36,167 bases of DNA from Phoronis australis (GCA_002633005.1 NMRA01000911.1:1-36167); one strand, 5' to 3'. Shown: positions 10,761 to 21,781, counted from the first letter of the stretch. The notes: generated by a model not told the origin, from the sequence alone. Numbers and translations: made by a program.

Positions 10761-11480
10761 ACATGCATTTTAGTGTCGTCTGCTGTTCGGTAGGTGTCCT
10801 TGTTGTATTCTTTGGGTTTCACAGTGTGTTCTTATTTCTTGGAAAACCATTGTGTAACTTTTGTGTTGCTTTCTCACCTTTGCCTTCCTGGTGGGCTTTG
10901 TTGCCTTTCCTATCATTTTTGTCACTTTTTAGAAGACCAAGGGGGGTCGAATGTCAGAGTAAAAATGACCCATCTGATTGTTTTAGCAAACTGTCTCTTT
11001 TTGGTGCTATTTATGTGTGTTGGACGTGTCATGTTTCAATGAGACAGCAACACTAGACGTGGTGAGAAGTTATTGCTGAAAGGTAGAAGTGCGAAAAATG
11101 TTTGGCGCTTAACGAGGCATATTTTCAGCAGTGAATAATTACAAAGAAATTGGGGAGAATAGAGCTTTGAATTTATTAAAAGTGACTACTGTTTAAAACA
11201 GTAACCGCTAAAACTTAAATACACAGGCTGTCTTATTCAGTTTAGGGATTTATGAGAAGGCATCTCCAAATCCTTGAATAGGGCAACCTCAATTTTCACA
11301 AATGCTTTGAATAACATGTTATTTTTAGGTATGTAAGTGAGCGCAAGAAAGAAATCCGCTACCTTTTTATAAATACCCCCTTGGTTACATCAGTCAAAGG
11401 CATTATATTGATATCAGCACTGTTCTCTTCTTTGCCACGTGACGTGGCTCCAATAGCTCACTTGCGAGTTTCTCGTTAGT
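10761..11480. other. Non-coding stretch, nothing recognised
   Basis: Two overlapping open frames of 80-97 codons (10763-11056) are rich in Phe, Leu and Cys because of T-rich sequence and show no family resemblance. They are not called as genes. Confidence 0.45.
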
Positions 11481-12566
11481 CACTGTGACGTCACCGGAAA
11501 GGGGGCAAAACCCGCCATATTGCTCTTGTTTTGCCCCGAGTCTTTGCTACACAGTCTAAAACTTACTGGAGTTCTTTTGGTGAATTTTACGCTTAAAACG
11601 TTAGATGGTAGATGGGTCGTGGAATAACTGTGAATGGACGAAGAAAATGTGAACTTGTTATGTTGTGCGAAGCTGTGAACGGACTGAAATTGGAACTTAA
11701 CCCGCTCTAGGCCTGAATGGCGCAGGCCTACAGGGGCGATAGTGTATCCCCATAAAAAGATATTCACTTCAAAATACAGCAAATAAAATCAAATGAAACA
11801 TGCATATGTGCACATGAAGTTATAGTTAACACATACCCTGACTCTGGACACAATTTAGTCTACAAATAACTTGAGCATATTCATGAAAACCTCGCGGTTC
11901 TCTCGAGTTTCTCTCACTAAAGAGCCGCCATTTTGAGGAAGTTACGTGAAATCACGCCTGTTGACGAACAAAAAGTCCAAGGGACATAACCCTTACAAAT
12001 TTCACTTGATATTTTCTCATGCTATTTTGCAAGTGTCACGCGCCAGGTCACGCGCTAGATCTCGCACTTCGCTCAGTCTCGCGCTAGCCTTTGCCTCATA
12101 CTCACCTGACTCAGTTGAAATACTTGATTGTGGTTATCGCGCGCGCGGACTAAGTTAACAGTAACCACAAAGTGGAGTTGGAATTTTTCGCCAAAGTCAC
12201 CTGAATTCTCTTATATATGCTTCATCGAAGATATGTTTAGAAGCAGAAAGAGTCACTGAAGAAAGTAAGACCCTTTTAGGTGGTAATTTTAGGTGTAGAA
12301 TGTATTTTTGACGAGGTGAAAACTTTACCAGTGAGCGGATTTCGCCTACCGCCCGTTTAAAATACACGGAACGAAATTAGTACAGAACGCGATAGAACGT
12401 ATTGTAGTGCGAATCTGAAGTTCATTTGCCATAACAGCAATGCTTTTGGACATTTTTCGAACTAAACGGCTAAAAACTCGAAGACAATAACAGAATACAC
12501 TGTGCTACCGTATTGGGCAAATGACCAAACGACAAGCTTTTGCCCCACTTCCCGTGACGTCACAGT
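11481..12566. mobile_element. Inverted-repeat DNA element of about 1.09 kb, non-autonomous
   Basis: The left end ACTGTGACGTCACCGGAAAG (from 11482) continues into GGGGCAAAA. The reverse complement of the right end reads ACTGTGACGTCACGGGAAGT and also continues into GGGGCAAAA. The two ends match over about 28 bases with 2-3 differences. A possible TTA flank on either side is too short to prove a target duplication. The interior contains GC-rich CTCGCGC-type sequence and only unrecognised short open frames, so no transposase is visible. Confidence 0.7.
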
Positions 12567-13694
12567 TATGTCTCACATAATCTCGCGTTATTGTTATAAA
12601 CTCGCAAAAGGCCTATTCAACAATGTGACGATAGAAGCGTGATGTAAACGGTCCAGAAAAAGGTCAGCATCTTGCTGTGGGTTTCATTACCAAGGAGCAC
12701 ACGTAGCGACTGACGCTGAGTTCTGTAGCAAAAGTCACTATTTCAGAGATTTTCCCGTAGAAAAGCCCATGGGCGTGTACTCGAAAAATGAAAATTTTCA
12801 TGTTTTTTAATGACAGGCTCAGGAATGCATACTTCGCTAACACTTCGTCTTATAACTGGTAAATGCTCCAAAACGTTGACGCCGAAAGCCTTTTTGAGAA
12901 GGAATTGTCCGTATAAACGCCTCAAAACCGAAAACTTGATAATACAAGCTGTAGCACCTAATAAACGCCCATTCGTGATTATTCGGCGTAATTTTCCGAA
13001 TAAACGCCCACGGGCGTTTCATCGGATAGACTTATTTACGCAAAATCCCTGCACTCTCCGCCTGCAAACCCAGCTCACTGTTGTTTTGTAGGGGGGTTAA
13101 GACCGTCGTGGCAATAATCAGGAAGACATTGTCCGAACTGCTAATTCCAGTGCTTGGATATTTGTGGCATGAATACAACGGCGAGAGATTTAATTGTTTT
13201 CGGTGTTCAGCCAATAAGTACCCGTTCAGGAACTACATCGTACAAGAAACAGTGTGTTACCCAAAGAGATAAATATAGTAGAGTCTTGCTGATGAACCAT
13301 GTTAGTTGAGATGCGCGTGTACAGTGTAGTATCATAATCTAGGAACCAATATTGATAACAACACGTGATTTCAAGAAAAATCTCATAGCTTTAATTTTAG
13401 GATCATGAAGTGCAAACTAGAATTTTTAGAAAATCATCTAAGAAAATCAGCGGCACACTTGAGCACAGAATTAAAGGGTCGTAACACTTATCATTAGTTA
13501 CAGCAGAAAACATCAAAAATAAAGATTTCCAGTATAAAGATTAGACCCATAATCAATGATATAATGTTTTGGTATTTTTCGGTTTAAAAATTGAAACTGA
13601 AATAAAATGATTTTGTGGGCGAGAATCCGATTGCAGAAAACACTATTGTTCAACTTCACATGGTCCCTAAACACCCACTTAAGTCGATGTCTCA
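12567..13694. other. Non-coding stretch with repeated ATAAACGCC motif
   Basis: ATAAACGCC occurs at about 12912, 12960 and 13001, the last within the palindrome AAACGCCCACGGGCGTTT. A 63-codon frame at 13081-13272 has no recognised relatives. No gene is supported. Confidence 0.4.
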
Positions 13695-13951
13695 CATGCA
13701 CGCACCCAGACTAAAATATTGGGGGGATCGAATTTTTCGGTGTGCGGACTTTTTAATGAAAAATGAATCAACGAGGACTAACAAAAAAACAAACGGGGGC
13801 CACTAGGTTCAGGCCTACGAATTGTCCATCTGCGCTGAATTCCTGTGGACTTTGTGGACTTTTGTCTCGTTTACTCGGAATTTTTGATTCATTGAGGTGG
13901 ACCTTTTTGCCCAATTCACCAAATTGGGGGCTCCCCCCGGATGCGCCCATG
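13695..13951 (+). mobile_element. MITE-A copy 3
   Basis: It starts CATGCACGCACCCAGACTAA and ends CCCCGGATGCGCCCATG. Internal similarity to copies 1 and 2 includes TTTTGTCTCGTTTACTCGG and GAGGTGGACCTTTTTGCCCA. It is flanked by TCTCA (13690-13694) and TTTCA (13952-13956), a 5-bp duplication with one difference. Confidence 0.8.
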
Positions 13952-14819
13952 TTTCATGGTCTTTCCTGCTTAGTCCGATATGTTTTCAGGGGTTTAGCGA
14001 CCTTATTCTCTCGCAGATATCTGTTGTTTTCAAGCAACGAAGAAACACGACCGACTACAGGATTAATAGTTGTACATTTTTACACAATGGACACAAATTC
14101 AAAGATTTATGGATACAGCTAGATTATTAGGAATAGGGCAGGATCGAAGGAAGGGATACCCCATGAATGCTGCACCCCACAGTGTTGTATTGGGACGGTA
14201 GAGGGGTTGTTTCCGTAGATTTCAAAAGACGGGACAAATATTACATGTATGTTGCCCGGCATGCTATTAAATTCTGCAACTGTCTTACCTGAGGAAAACC
14301 ATCATTCTTATATTCTATCCTGTTTATGGTCTTGATACTTACATTATCTTTAAAGACTGCGTATGTAGGAAGGGCAGAGTTTAAGACCACTGAGTTTCGG
14401 CATAGTTATTTTGTGGCGGGGTGTTGTCAATATAAATGTACTAGTAACATACTTGTGTTCCAGTAAATGTCGGATTCAACTGGATTGAGGGATTAACTTA
14501 GAGTTGGTTGAAATTTGACTTTTGCTGAAGTGGAGTGCATGTACCAGAACATTTCCCTTTTATGTCACGGGGTGATTTTACTGCGTAATGGTGATTTTTG
14601 AAATAAATATAGGGGAGTACAAATTATCTAAAATTTGGAACAGTGTCATCACCTCGCCACCTAGTGTCCAGTAGCTTCCGAAGATGGCTGCTGTGAGTAG
14701 CCAAAACTGTCAAGGTACAGCGTTTTTTGCTTGGTTGTGTCAATAAGAATTAATCTATGTGTTTAATAATGATCCTTCAAGAAGTTTGGTTGATGGAGAC
14801 GGTGATGTCAAAAACGTAC
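13952..14819. other. Non-coding stretch, nothing recognised
   Basis: Open frames at 13763-14130 overlap the MITE-A copy and have no recognised product. CCGAAGATGGCTGCTGTGAG near 14678 looks like the sort of sequence seen in dispersed repeats, but no second copy was found in the window. Confidence 0.4.
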
Positions 14820-15370
14820 TCACCTACTACAGAATGGTGCAGAATACGTAAAATCCGAGTGGTCCGATAATCATCATCAGCCATTCTCTTCACAGTAGAT
14901 ATATAAACGCCAATATATATTCTTAAAGTGGTTTTGGTAAATAGAGGGGTGGACGCCAAAAAACAGACTAGAAAACAGTAAAATTGACCACTGGATATAG
15001 CAAAGTACGTCGAATGCATCCGAAAACGGGAACATATTACCACTAGGAGGCACACCATTCGCCGACTTCATATAAATACTCTGCTGAATTTAATATCAAG
15101 ATCCTGCGATGGGTTTAGAAGATACAATTACGGTCATATAAAAATTAATACCAGGAAGTGCCATAGTAGTCGAAGTGGTCGGAAAATCATTGTCAACCGT
15201 TCTCTTCTCACTGGCAAACGCCAATTTTCTCAATCATCTTTAGAATGGTGTGGTTGATAGAGGGAAGAACTTCAAAAAACTGATTTGAAAAAAGTAAAAA
15301 TGGCCACTGGGTGGCGCAATATACCTCGAATCTTTCCGAAATCGGAAGGATAGCGTCATCTGACTACGTG
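14820..15370 (+). repeat. Degenerate direct repeat, two units of about 225-250 bp
   Basis: Unit 1 (about 14820-15060) and unit 2 (about 15150-15370) share, in order, GTGGTC-GATAATCAT-type sequence, CAAACGCCAAT-type sequence, a GATAGAGGG block, ACTAGAAAACAGTAAAA versus TTGAAAAAAGTAAAA, CCACTGG, and TCGAAT-CATCCGAAA-CGG. Many substitutions and indels show it is old. The family is unknown. Confidence 0.6.
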
Positions 15371-16171
15371 TCAAATTCCATGATACGGAGGCGACATAAA
15401 AAAAAAAAAACTGTCTCTAGGGGCAACACCGGTACTCGGACTCGCCGTCATCTGTCTTCAGCTTCATAGAACCGCATCTGCCAAATCCCATCACGATCGT
15501 GTAAGGGTTTAAGAGGGAACAGCTCAGTTGATGGACGACGGATGTGGGATACCCAGGCAAAGATGACGGTAATTTGCACTAACATATAAAATTGTGGGCA
15601 TATAAATTTTCTGCGTGACCCGTCAGAAAATTCTCTGAAATTTTACCAGTGGTTTCATATCCACCTCGAACGACTCCAATCACTGTAATACACTCATTGA
15701 CTTCTCCTTCTACAAATCCCCAAACACTCACCCCTTATAAAAATGTTAACAAACAAACAGTGCTAACAAACATAATGGAAAAAAGATACACCAGTCGGAG
15801 AAAAATGAAACGGGGGCATTACACCAGATGTGACGTTAGTATCACTCAATAAGTAACACATAAAACCCAAAAGAAAATTATCCTAAACACAATGGCCTGA
15901 AGAAATGACACGATCTAGAGGTAAAACGTAAAAGCTTGAAACGAGGACCACAAATAAATGTCAATCTCACCAACGCCATGAGCTGTATTATTAACACACA
16001 AGAATCACACGCAACCATGAGCCTCATCCTTGATATTAAAGACATTCCCCACATAAATGGCCCTTTTTAACCAATTGGCTAACTCAGTATTCTGCGTTGT
16101 GCAAAATTTTATCCTGTCTTGAATTATTACGGAACCAGTATTGTTATCTCTTACCGGATACAAGGCTGGAG
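15371..16171. other. Non-coding stretch, nothing firmly recognised
   Basis: A run of 12 A lies near 15398. The segment lies downstream (in minus-strand terms) of the gypsy integrase remnant and could hold the rest of that element, but I could not identify a long terminal repeat or primer-binding site. Confidence 0.35.
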
Positions 16172-16523
16172 TCAAGACCTCGATAATAATATCGGGTCCT
16201 TACACGGAGGAGATACTTTTTTACATTTCTCTTTCGCAATCGCCCAATCAAAGATGTACACGAGATCAACAGTATGAAACACGCGCTTGAAAATAGACAG
16301 GTGATAATCTCGTTTCATCAAAAATTGACTCGTTTGAAGGAATTCATGCGCTGTTGCATGAGCCTTGCTAACCGCACCTCGTAGCTTTTCGACATTGTCA
16401 CCAGATGACGTAATAAGCGGAAAAGGAAGATGTGCCGGCTGATTGATTTCTTGTCCCAACATCATCACGCTTTGAGAAAAGCCAGTGTGGCGGTTGACTG
16501 ATGAACGGATCGCCCAGCAATCT
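16172..16523 (-). pseudogene. Ty3/gypsy integrase C-terminal remnant
   Basis: The minus strand encodes SVNRHTGF, then MMLGQEINQPAHL, then KAHATAHEFLQTSQFLMKRD, then VDLVYIFDWA. This matches the end of the integrase core and the C-terminal domain of Ty3/gypsy pol, where the typical pattern is SSVNRHTGFTPN-MMLGREVNQP. The upstream part of the integrase stops at the border with the MITE-B copy at 16524, and I cannot find its continuation beyond 16976. Frame changes occur near 16480. It is a non-functional relic of a retrotransposon. Confidence 0.85.
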
Positions 16524-16976
16524 AAAAGCCTTTTCGTACTGACTTAATCCGGGACTGAGCGTAGCGTCGACGTAAACTGCGAAATTAACTAAACCGTTCA
16601 TACTGGCTTCGGACTTGAAAATAAACGGTTAGAAACTGTTGTCATCGGAGTAATTGAAAGGTAGCGCTGCACGCTAAGATTTATTTAATGTGACAGTCTG
16701 AGAACATATACATGTACATATGGTAACTGATATCTATTTTTAATTTGATTGGTGATTATAGGACCAAAATATATGCAATTATTAGCTACGGCACTAGCCT
16801 GTCATAACAGTGGCACATAGCGATAACTTCGATGGGACCAAAGTACTTTTAAATCCACCTGTTTGCTGCAAAGTTAACTGGCGCTGTTAGTTCGATCCAG
16901 CACCGAAGTTAAGCGTTCATATTGACCGCAACGTTCCAAACCATTTACGCGTCGACGTTAGTATGAAAAGCCTTTA
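16524..16976. mobile_element. MITE-B copy 1, abutting the gypsy integrase remnant
   Basis: The left end AAAGCCTTTTCGTACTGAC and the reverse complement of the right end AAAGGCTTTTCATACTAAC match at 16 of 19 positions. The interior matches the copy at 24920-25413 in several blocks: AGGTAGCGCTGCACGCTAAG, AAATCCACCTGTTT, GTTAACTGGCGCTGTTA and AAGCGTTCAT. It is non-coding. The abrupt change from integrase-coding sequence to element sequence suggests insertion into the gypsy element, but a target duplication is not clear. Confidence 0.7.
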
Positions 16977-17259
16977 AGGAACATAATCTACAACTTGTAA
17001 AGGTGAAAACTAAACTTCTGCAAATAGGTGACCTTTGAACTAATGACGTACCTTGGGGGCTCACCTAGCCCGCACCGGGCAGTTTTATTCCCCAACCCCA
17101 CCTCAAGATTATTTACTGGATACGGCCGAGTGATTCAAGGTGAATCATTTTCGACACAAAACTTTTTCTTAAAATATTCGGTAATTTTCAACCTACTTCA
17201 TATCCACATTATAGCTATATGTTGCATTGCTAACAAATTTGACCAAGCACAAAGATAAA
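16977..17259. other. Short gap between MITE-B and the gypsy RT remnant
   Basis: If the gypsy element were intact, RNase H and the N-terminal integrase would lie here on the minus strand. I do not recognise either, so this part has been lost or has decayed beyond recognition. Confidence 0.4.
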
Positions 17260-17830
17260 GAATTAGCAAGCAAGCGCCACTTCAAGCCCTTCAAAAGCCA
17301 GTCGCTGCTTCTTCGCCACTCAAAGGAAGAGGAACCTAAAACTTGCTGAAAGGGCATCGAAATACGAGCAAAATACTATGGCAATTTGCGAAATCAAGAA
17401 AACTTTGGCACTGTTTTAGTTCGCGGAACAGGCCAGTTCTTTACCTTGGCAATATTTTCTTTACCCATTTCTCAGGCCAACCCATCGGTCTAAGCAGTCC
17501 ACACCTGTTTGAAACAACAAACATTTTGTGGGTTTCAACCATATTTGATACTTCCAAAAACGATAGGAAAGATACCGCAGGTTGTTTAAATGAACATCAA
17601 AATTCGATCCCATTACCAAAATGTCGTCGAGGAAATCAGGAACAATATTCCAGTTTATCGCCCTCAGAACTAAGCTCACGACTGGCAAAAATATTGACGG
17701 AGCACCACAGAGCCCAATAGGTATTGATTCATTTCGAAAAGACCATATTTAGTGATGGAAGCCATTTTTACGGTCTTCTTGGCGAGTTTTGATTTGCCAG
17801 TATGCCGAATTAGCGCAACAGCACATAAAT
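17260..17830 (-). pseudogene. Ty3/gypsy reverse transcriptase remnant
   Basis: Minus-strand translation gives YWQIKT-like sequence (near 17810), then GLCGAPSIF, then FLDDILVMG (catalytic D-D near 17621-17637), then LKPTKCLLFQ, then VKNWPVPRT (near 17425). This is the order expected for gypsy RT running into the connection domain. Frameshifts and stops separate the blocks. The longest open piece is 17461-17688. It lies on the same strand as the integrase piece at 16172-16523 and in pol order (RT upstream of IN), so both probably belong to one decayed element. Confidence 0.85.
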
Positions 17831-18544
17831 AATATAAGGAAAAACAAGAATATAATATAGATTCTTGGTAGCATTAAGGTAACGCATTTTTAATGTTCAT
17901 AAGAATGCCACAGAATCTTCCTATATTCATCAACACATTCTTTATATTTGGAGACCATAGCAGGTTAACATGGATAGTTGTACATGTCGGTAGTAAATTC
18001 TTTCAATCCCCAAGTGATTTAACTTTATATGAAGGTCATTTGGCAGTACATTTAGGAGGTTTATAAAAGTCATGTACTTTGGCTTACTTGTCCACGTATG
18101 TACACCAGTCCATTTACATGTAAGCAGGTTTGTGTTTTCTCAAGCTCAATAAAACTAGCAAATGATTCATGATAGACAATGAGCTACATTGTATGAACGT
18201 AGTCGTAGTACACACATTAACCACACGGCTGTTCCATCCAGTACCATTAAATTCATTTTATATTTATTAGTAATGAATAGAATATTTATCTCGATTAACA
18301 TGCTGCTCTGCCACGGGAACTACTGTTAATATTTATTTGAATAAAATACAACAGGATCGATTTGATGCCGTGTTATCACAGACCACCGTTCGGTGACACG
18401 AACTCCCAAACCTGCGTGAAATGTGGCCCTACCCAAAACGTTGCCCAACTCTGATTCAGGGAATTCTGTAGTACTCATCTACATGTCTACATGTTTGTGT
18501 GTGTGTGAGGCTTTTGTCGACAGTATTTGTTGTTTGTGATTTAG
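17831..18544. other. Non-coding stretch upstream of the first supported ankyrin exon
   Basis: It includes a short GT run near 18495 and ends in the acceptor TTTGTGATTTAG at 18544. No further ankyrin-coding exon was recognised upstream. Confidence 0.5.
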
Positions 18545-18640
18545 GGAAAAACGATGCTTCACCTAGCAGCCGAGCACGGTTCGTTTAAAGTCTGCAAACT
18601 ACTGACATGGAACGGGGCCGATGTCCACGCTAAAGGTAAC
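18545..18640 (+). CDS. Ankyrin/KAP NTPase gene, ankyrin exon A
   Basis: This 32-codon exon lies between acceptor TTAG (ends 18544) and donor GTGAGT (18641), phase 0 at both ends. It reads GKTMLHLAAEHGSFKVCKLL and ends GADVHAKGN, a near-complete ankyrin repeat with the usual T-x-L-H-x-A-A and G-A-D-V signatures. Ankyrin repeats act as protein-binding scaffolds. The exon joins in frame to the next one, which continues with the following repeat. There is no start codon in this exon, so the 5' end lies further upstream. The ATG codon inside it (K-T-M) is not a credible start because it would cut the repeat. Confidence 0.88.
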
Positions 18641-18810
18641 GTGAGTATCATGTGGAGAGTGTTCCCTTGTTGATCCTTTACAAACGTTGTACTGCATTGG
18701 GCTGAGGAAATCAGCCCATGAAGACGCAGAACACACGCCTAAATTGCCATACATTACTGAATGGTATTCTTCAAAAGGTCACTGACATGCAGATGAACAA
18801 GTTGTGACAG

Positions 18811-18970
18811 CATGGGCACACCCAGCCTAAAGATGAGGGGCTCGAATTTTTGAGAATGTAGAACTTTTCCTAAAAAACAAGGTACGTTGAGAGATATGAA
18901 TTGTACGCCTGTCTTTTTAATTGACTGTAGACTTGCTGTCCACTTTTTTGGACTTCTTGTCGCACATAGA
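18811..18970 (+). mobile_element. MITE-A copy 4, 3' part degraded
   Basis: It begins CATGGGCACACCCAGCCTAA and continues GAGGGGCTCGAATTTTTGAG, matching copy 2 closely. After about 60 bases the match weakens, and no inverted right end is found. It lies in the intron between ankyrin exons A and B. The end coordinate is approximate. Confidence 0.6.
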
Positions 18971-19666
18971 CAAGACGTGAGGTAATTTCGAACATTTGCT
19001 CGTACCCGAAGTACACATAATCAATAGTTTGAAGGGTCCGTGAAGCGCATCGTTTCGGTGGCGGATTATAATCTAACCGAAAACAACCATTTCTCAAATT
19101 CGTTCCTTTTTTTCATGTTGTTTATTAACCCGCTTTCCATTGAAGAAACAAAATTTTGATTGCGACCACACACAGGAATCGCACAGGCCTTGCCCTGAAC
19201 GATAGTGATGAAAATGCATATTTGCTGGCATCGTAACTTTTCAGTATCTACTATCATGCTACAAGTATTGGTAACCAAGGCTCGCAATTGATAAGGTCAA
19301 AGAAAATTATTTCCTTTTATGTTGCAAATGGAGCTGTTGATAGGTTTATTTAAATTATTGCCATGACAGCTATATTTGGATTTTAAAAATAGTACTACTG
19401 GTTTTGATATATCACCTTTGGTTTTAGTTATTATTTTTGTAAATCAATTGCATGGTTTGACAAAAATTATTTCTGTTGAAGAAAACGAGGATCGGATTCG
19501 ATGGGAAATTGCACAACTTTGATGTTGTGTGAGTAGTTACGTACATGATAACCAGAATCGTTATGCGGAATTACTCGAATATGGCATCGAGTAAATTTTC
19601 TGAGAACGAGGAAATGGATTTGGACATGTCAAACAATAAAGACACGTCGCAGATTTCGGAAACAAA
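18971..19666. other. Intron sequence, nothing recognised
   Basis: Part of the 1.88 kb intron between the two ankyrin exons. No coding or repeat family was recognised except the MITE-A copies on either side. Confidence 0.45.
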
Positions 19667-19893
19667 CATACGCGGACCTAGGGGGCTTCGGGGGGCGAAG
19701 TGGGCAAAATGGTCTGCCTCAAAGAAACAAAAAGTCCAAGAAAACGAGACAAAAGTCCACAGGAATTTGGCGCAAATGCACGATTCATAGGCCTGAACGT
19801 ATTCCCCGTTTTTATTCCCCTTTTTTTTCCAGTAGAAGTTCCACATACTGGAAAATTTGAGTCCCCCTATATTTTAGGCTGGGTGCGCGTATG
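19667..19893 (-). mobile_element. MITE-A copy 5, opposite orientation
   Basis: Read on the minus strand, it starts CATACGCGCACCCAGCCTAA and ends AGGTCCGCGTATG, with the shared internal stretch (CTTTTTGTTTCTTTGAGGCA and GTCTCGTTTTCTTGG). It is flanked by ACAAA (19662-19666) and ACAAG (19894-19898), again a 5-bp duplication with one difference. It lies in the intron between ankyrin exons A and B, antisense to the gene. Reading frames seen at 19545-19894 are made of this element. Confidence 0.78.
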
Positions 19894-20521
19894 ACAAGCC
19901 ATCTGAGTCTATTTAGTAAAGGTGATTCTGCGTCCATTGATAAATCATCGATCAATGTTAACCATTCTAACACCTTTTGAGGATCTAAATTCAGGAACTA
20001 GCGGCACTTTGACAGCTCTCTGTCAAACTTTGAACTCCGCTGATCGCATAAGACGGACTTGGCAAGTGTTTCGTTCCCGCACTAAACTAACATCACTTCT
20101 GCCGTCACATAAACCTCGTTGCAAGATGGAGAGGGGTGGAATATCCAGCTGATTAGTATGCTTAACGTTCCCCAGCAGCCGTTGGTTGTCGAGAAAATAA
20201 ACGGTTGACCTACCTCCAGTGTTATGTCCCCTTACAAATAAACTCGATCGTATCCGAAAAGAAGATTAAGCTAGACTTAGACTTGGAACAATTCATGATT
20301 TCTGCCTTGGGTTATCTTTTGGCTTGCAAATGATGTTCATTGTGGCAACCCAAAGGAAACATTACGATATTAGCGACATATCGAGGCCCATTTCTTTAGG
20401 ATAAGTTACACGTTTGTAGATTTGATTTAACTTTTCAGATATGTAATCAGCAAACGTTGCAGTTTTGGGTACTTTGGGGGCTGTAAGTCATTTGAATTGT
20501 ATCCTTAACGTATTGTAACAG
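19894..20521. other. Intron sequence, nothing recognised
   Basis: A 76-codon open frame at 19922-20152 has no recognised family. The stretch ends in the acceptor TATTGTAACAG at 20521. Confidence 0.45.
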
Positions 20522-20605
20522 GACGGAAGAACACCCGAGGACGTTGCTCGACAAAAGGGTCACCACTCCATTGTTAACCACCTGAAGACGTTTTCTACCA
20601 GAGTG
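20522..20605 (+). CDS. Ankyrin/KAP NTPase gene, ankyrin exon B
   Basis: This exon has exactly 28 codons, phase 0 at both ends, with acceptor AACAG and donor GTACGT (20606). It reads DGRTPEDVARQKGHHSIVNH followed by LKTFSTRV. This is the next ankyrin repeat (D-G-R-T-P-x-D-x-A, then G-H-x-x-I-V-x-x-L). Spliced to exon A it gives a continuous pair of repeats with the normal 33-residue spacing, and this supports both exons. It is followed by a 582-bp intron. Confidence 0.88.
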
Positions 20606-21187
20606 GTACGTAACCAGAAATGTTTGAGAAATTAAGCATGGATAGGCTTGCTTCATCAATGTCAGAGAAAACCTAGCCAAAAGTTACGGCTGGTGGTAAA
20701 TCCAAAGAGTGTAGTACAACAGTAAACTCCTTGTAAGTCTACGATTAGACCCAGTATGAACTTAGGGCACATTTTAAGGTAATCAGTCCCTGAACATTTA
20801 AGTGCTGGGTTTTGACATGCCAGCGTGAAGTTTCTCATGGACTTGTCACCCGTTAGCCAACAATACGCCGATGTAAGAGATGAACAAACTTCAATCACAC
20901 AAACCTCTCATTTAATGTCTTTGGAAAAACGTGAGTGTTCTTGATGGAGTAATTGTTGTCCTAATATAGAATTGGTTCAAAGGACTTTTAAAGATTTTAC
21001 GGAAAAATTAGCAAGTGGTGTCTTTGACCCTAGACCTCAAATGAGGAGACACCTCAGAAGTGCAAAGGCGTGGACTGAATTAATTATCATGCGTTTTGCT
21101 AGGATATTCTAAAATGTAATCTCACTTTTTATTTAACACTAATGAAGATGTTTACGTGTACGCAAGGAACAATTTCTTTTCCCGCAG

Positions 21188-21398
21188 GATGCTGACGTCT
21201 CCCAAACCGTCTCGGGCGAAAGTCCGGATGAACCAACCGACTCTCTTGGATACCGTGACTACGCTGATGCGTTAGCAAAGGTTTTATTCGAGTCCCGTCT
21301 ACCCAATGGAACAACAATTGGTCTTCTTGGCAGTTGGGGAGCTGGAAAATCGTTCTTGATCAAAATGTTGAAGAAGCGAATAAAGAAGAAAAATTTTG
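21188..21398 (+). CDS. Ankyrin/KAP NTPase gene, Walker A exon
   Basis: Acceptor CCCGCAG ends at 21187 and donor G|GTAAC starts at 21399. The exon enters in phase 0 and leaves in phase 1. It encodes a linker (DADVSQTVSGESPDEPTDSL), then YRDYADALAKVLFES, then the nucleotide-binding loop GLLGSWGAGKS and a basic tail ending KKRIKKKNF. This is the N-terminal part of a KAP-family P-loop NTPase: Gly-rich loop with catalytic Lys and Ser, residues about 108-115 counted from the first ankyrin codon. Joining the last G to AT at 27405 makes GAT (Asp) and keeps the frame open into the long exon. The intron in between is 6,006 bp and carries the large inverted-repeat element. Confidence 0.92.
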
Positions 21399-21490
21399 GT
21401 AACAATTTAAAATATTGTTCAAACAATTCCAGACCCATATCAACGAAACCGCTTTTGGTCACACTGAGACACAGTCAACCCTTACAAAAA

Positions 21491-21781
21491 TGAACTTAAG
21501 TTTTTCGCTGAAAACTTAAGTTTTTAAAAGAAACTTAAGTTTTTAAAACTTAAGTTTTTCAGCACAATATTAAGTTTTTCAGAAAACTTAAGTTTTTTCA
21601 GGTGTAAAACTTAAGTTTTCACAAATAAACTTAAGTTTCAAGTAACAACTTAAGTTTTCATGAAAGCTTAAGTTTTTTGTACTAACAAAACTTAAGTTTT
21701 TCTGATAACTTAAGTTTATCACAAAACTTAAGTTTTTGTAATTTTAAAAACTTAAGTTTTGCTGACTTCTTAAGTTTTTCA
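21491..21781. repeat. Left palindrome array (AACTTAAGTT), 14 CTTAAG cores
   Basis: Fourteen exact CTTAAG cores plus one degenerate copy lie within about 290 bases, mostly as AAAACTTAAGTTTT, a perfect self-complementary 14-mer. Spacing is irregular, roughly 14 to 30 bases, so it is not a simple tandem satellite. Spacers often carry TTTTTC-type sequence. It forms the left subterminal region of the 5-kb element. Confidence 0.95.

Noticed and set aside
10763-11056. Two overlapping Phe/Leu/Cys-rich open frames that could suggest membrane proteins
   Set aside because: The composition follows from T-rich sequence. No family resemblance or splice context was found, and they lie just after a dead Penelope element.
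19545-19894. Three overlapping open frames
   Set aside because: They are mostly MITE-A copy 5, whose borders are defined by inverted ends and a 5-bp flank duplication.
21491-21781. CRISPR-like array
   Set aside because: The repeated unit is a 10-14 bp palindrome with short, irregular spacers in an animal gene intron and is mirrored at the other end of an inverted-repeat element.
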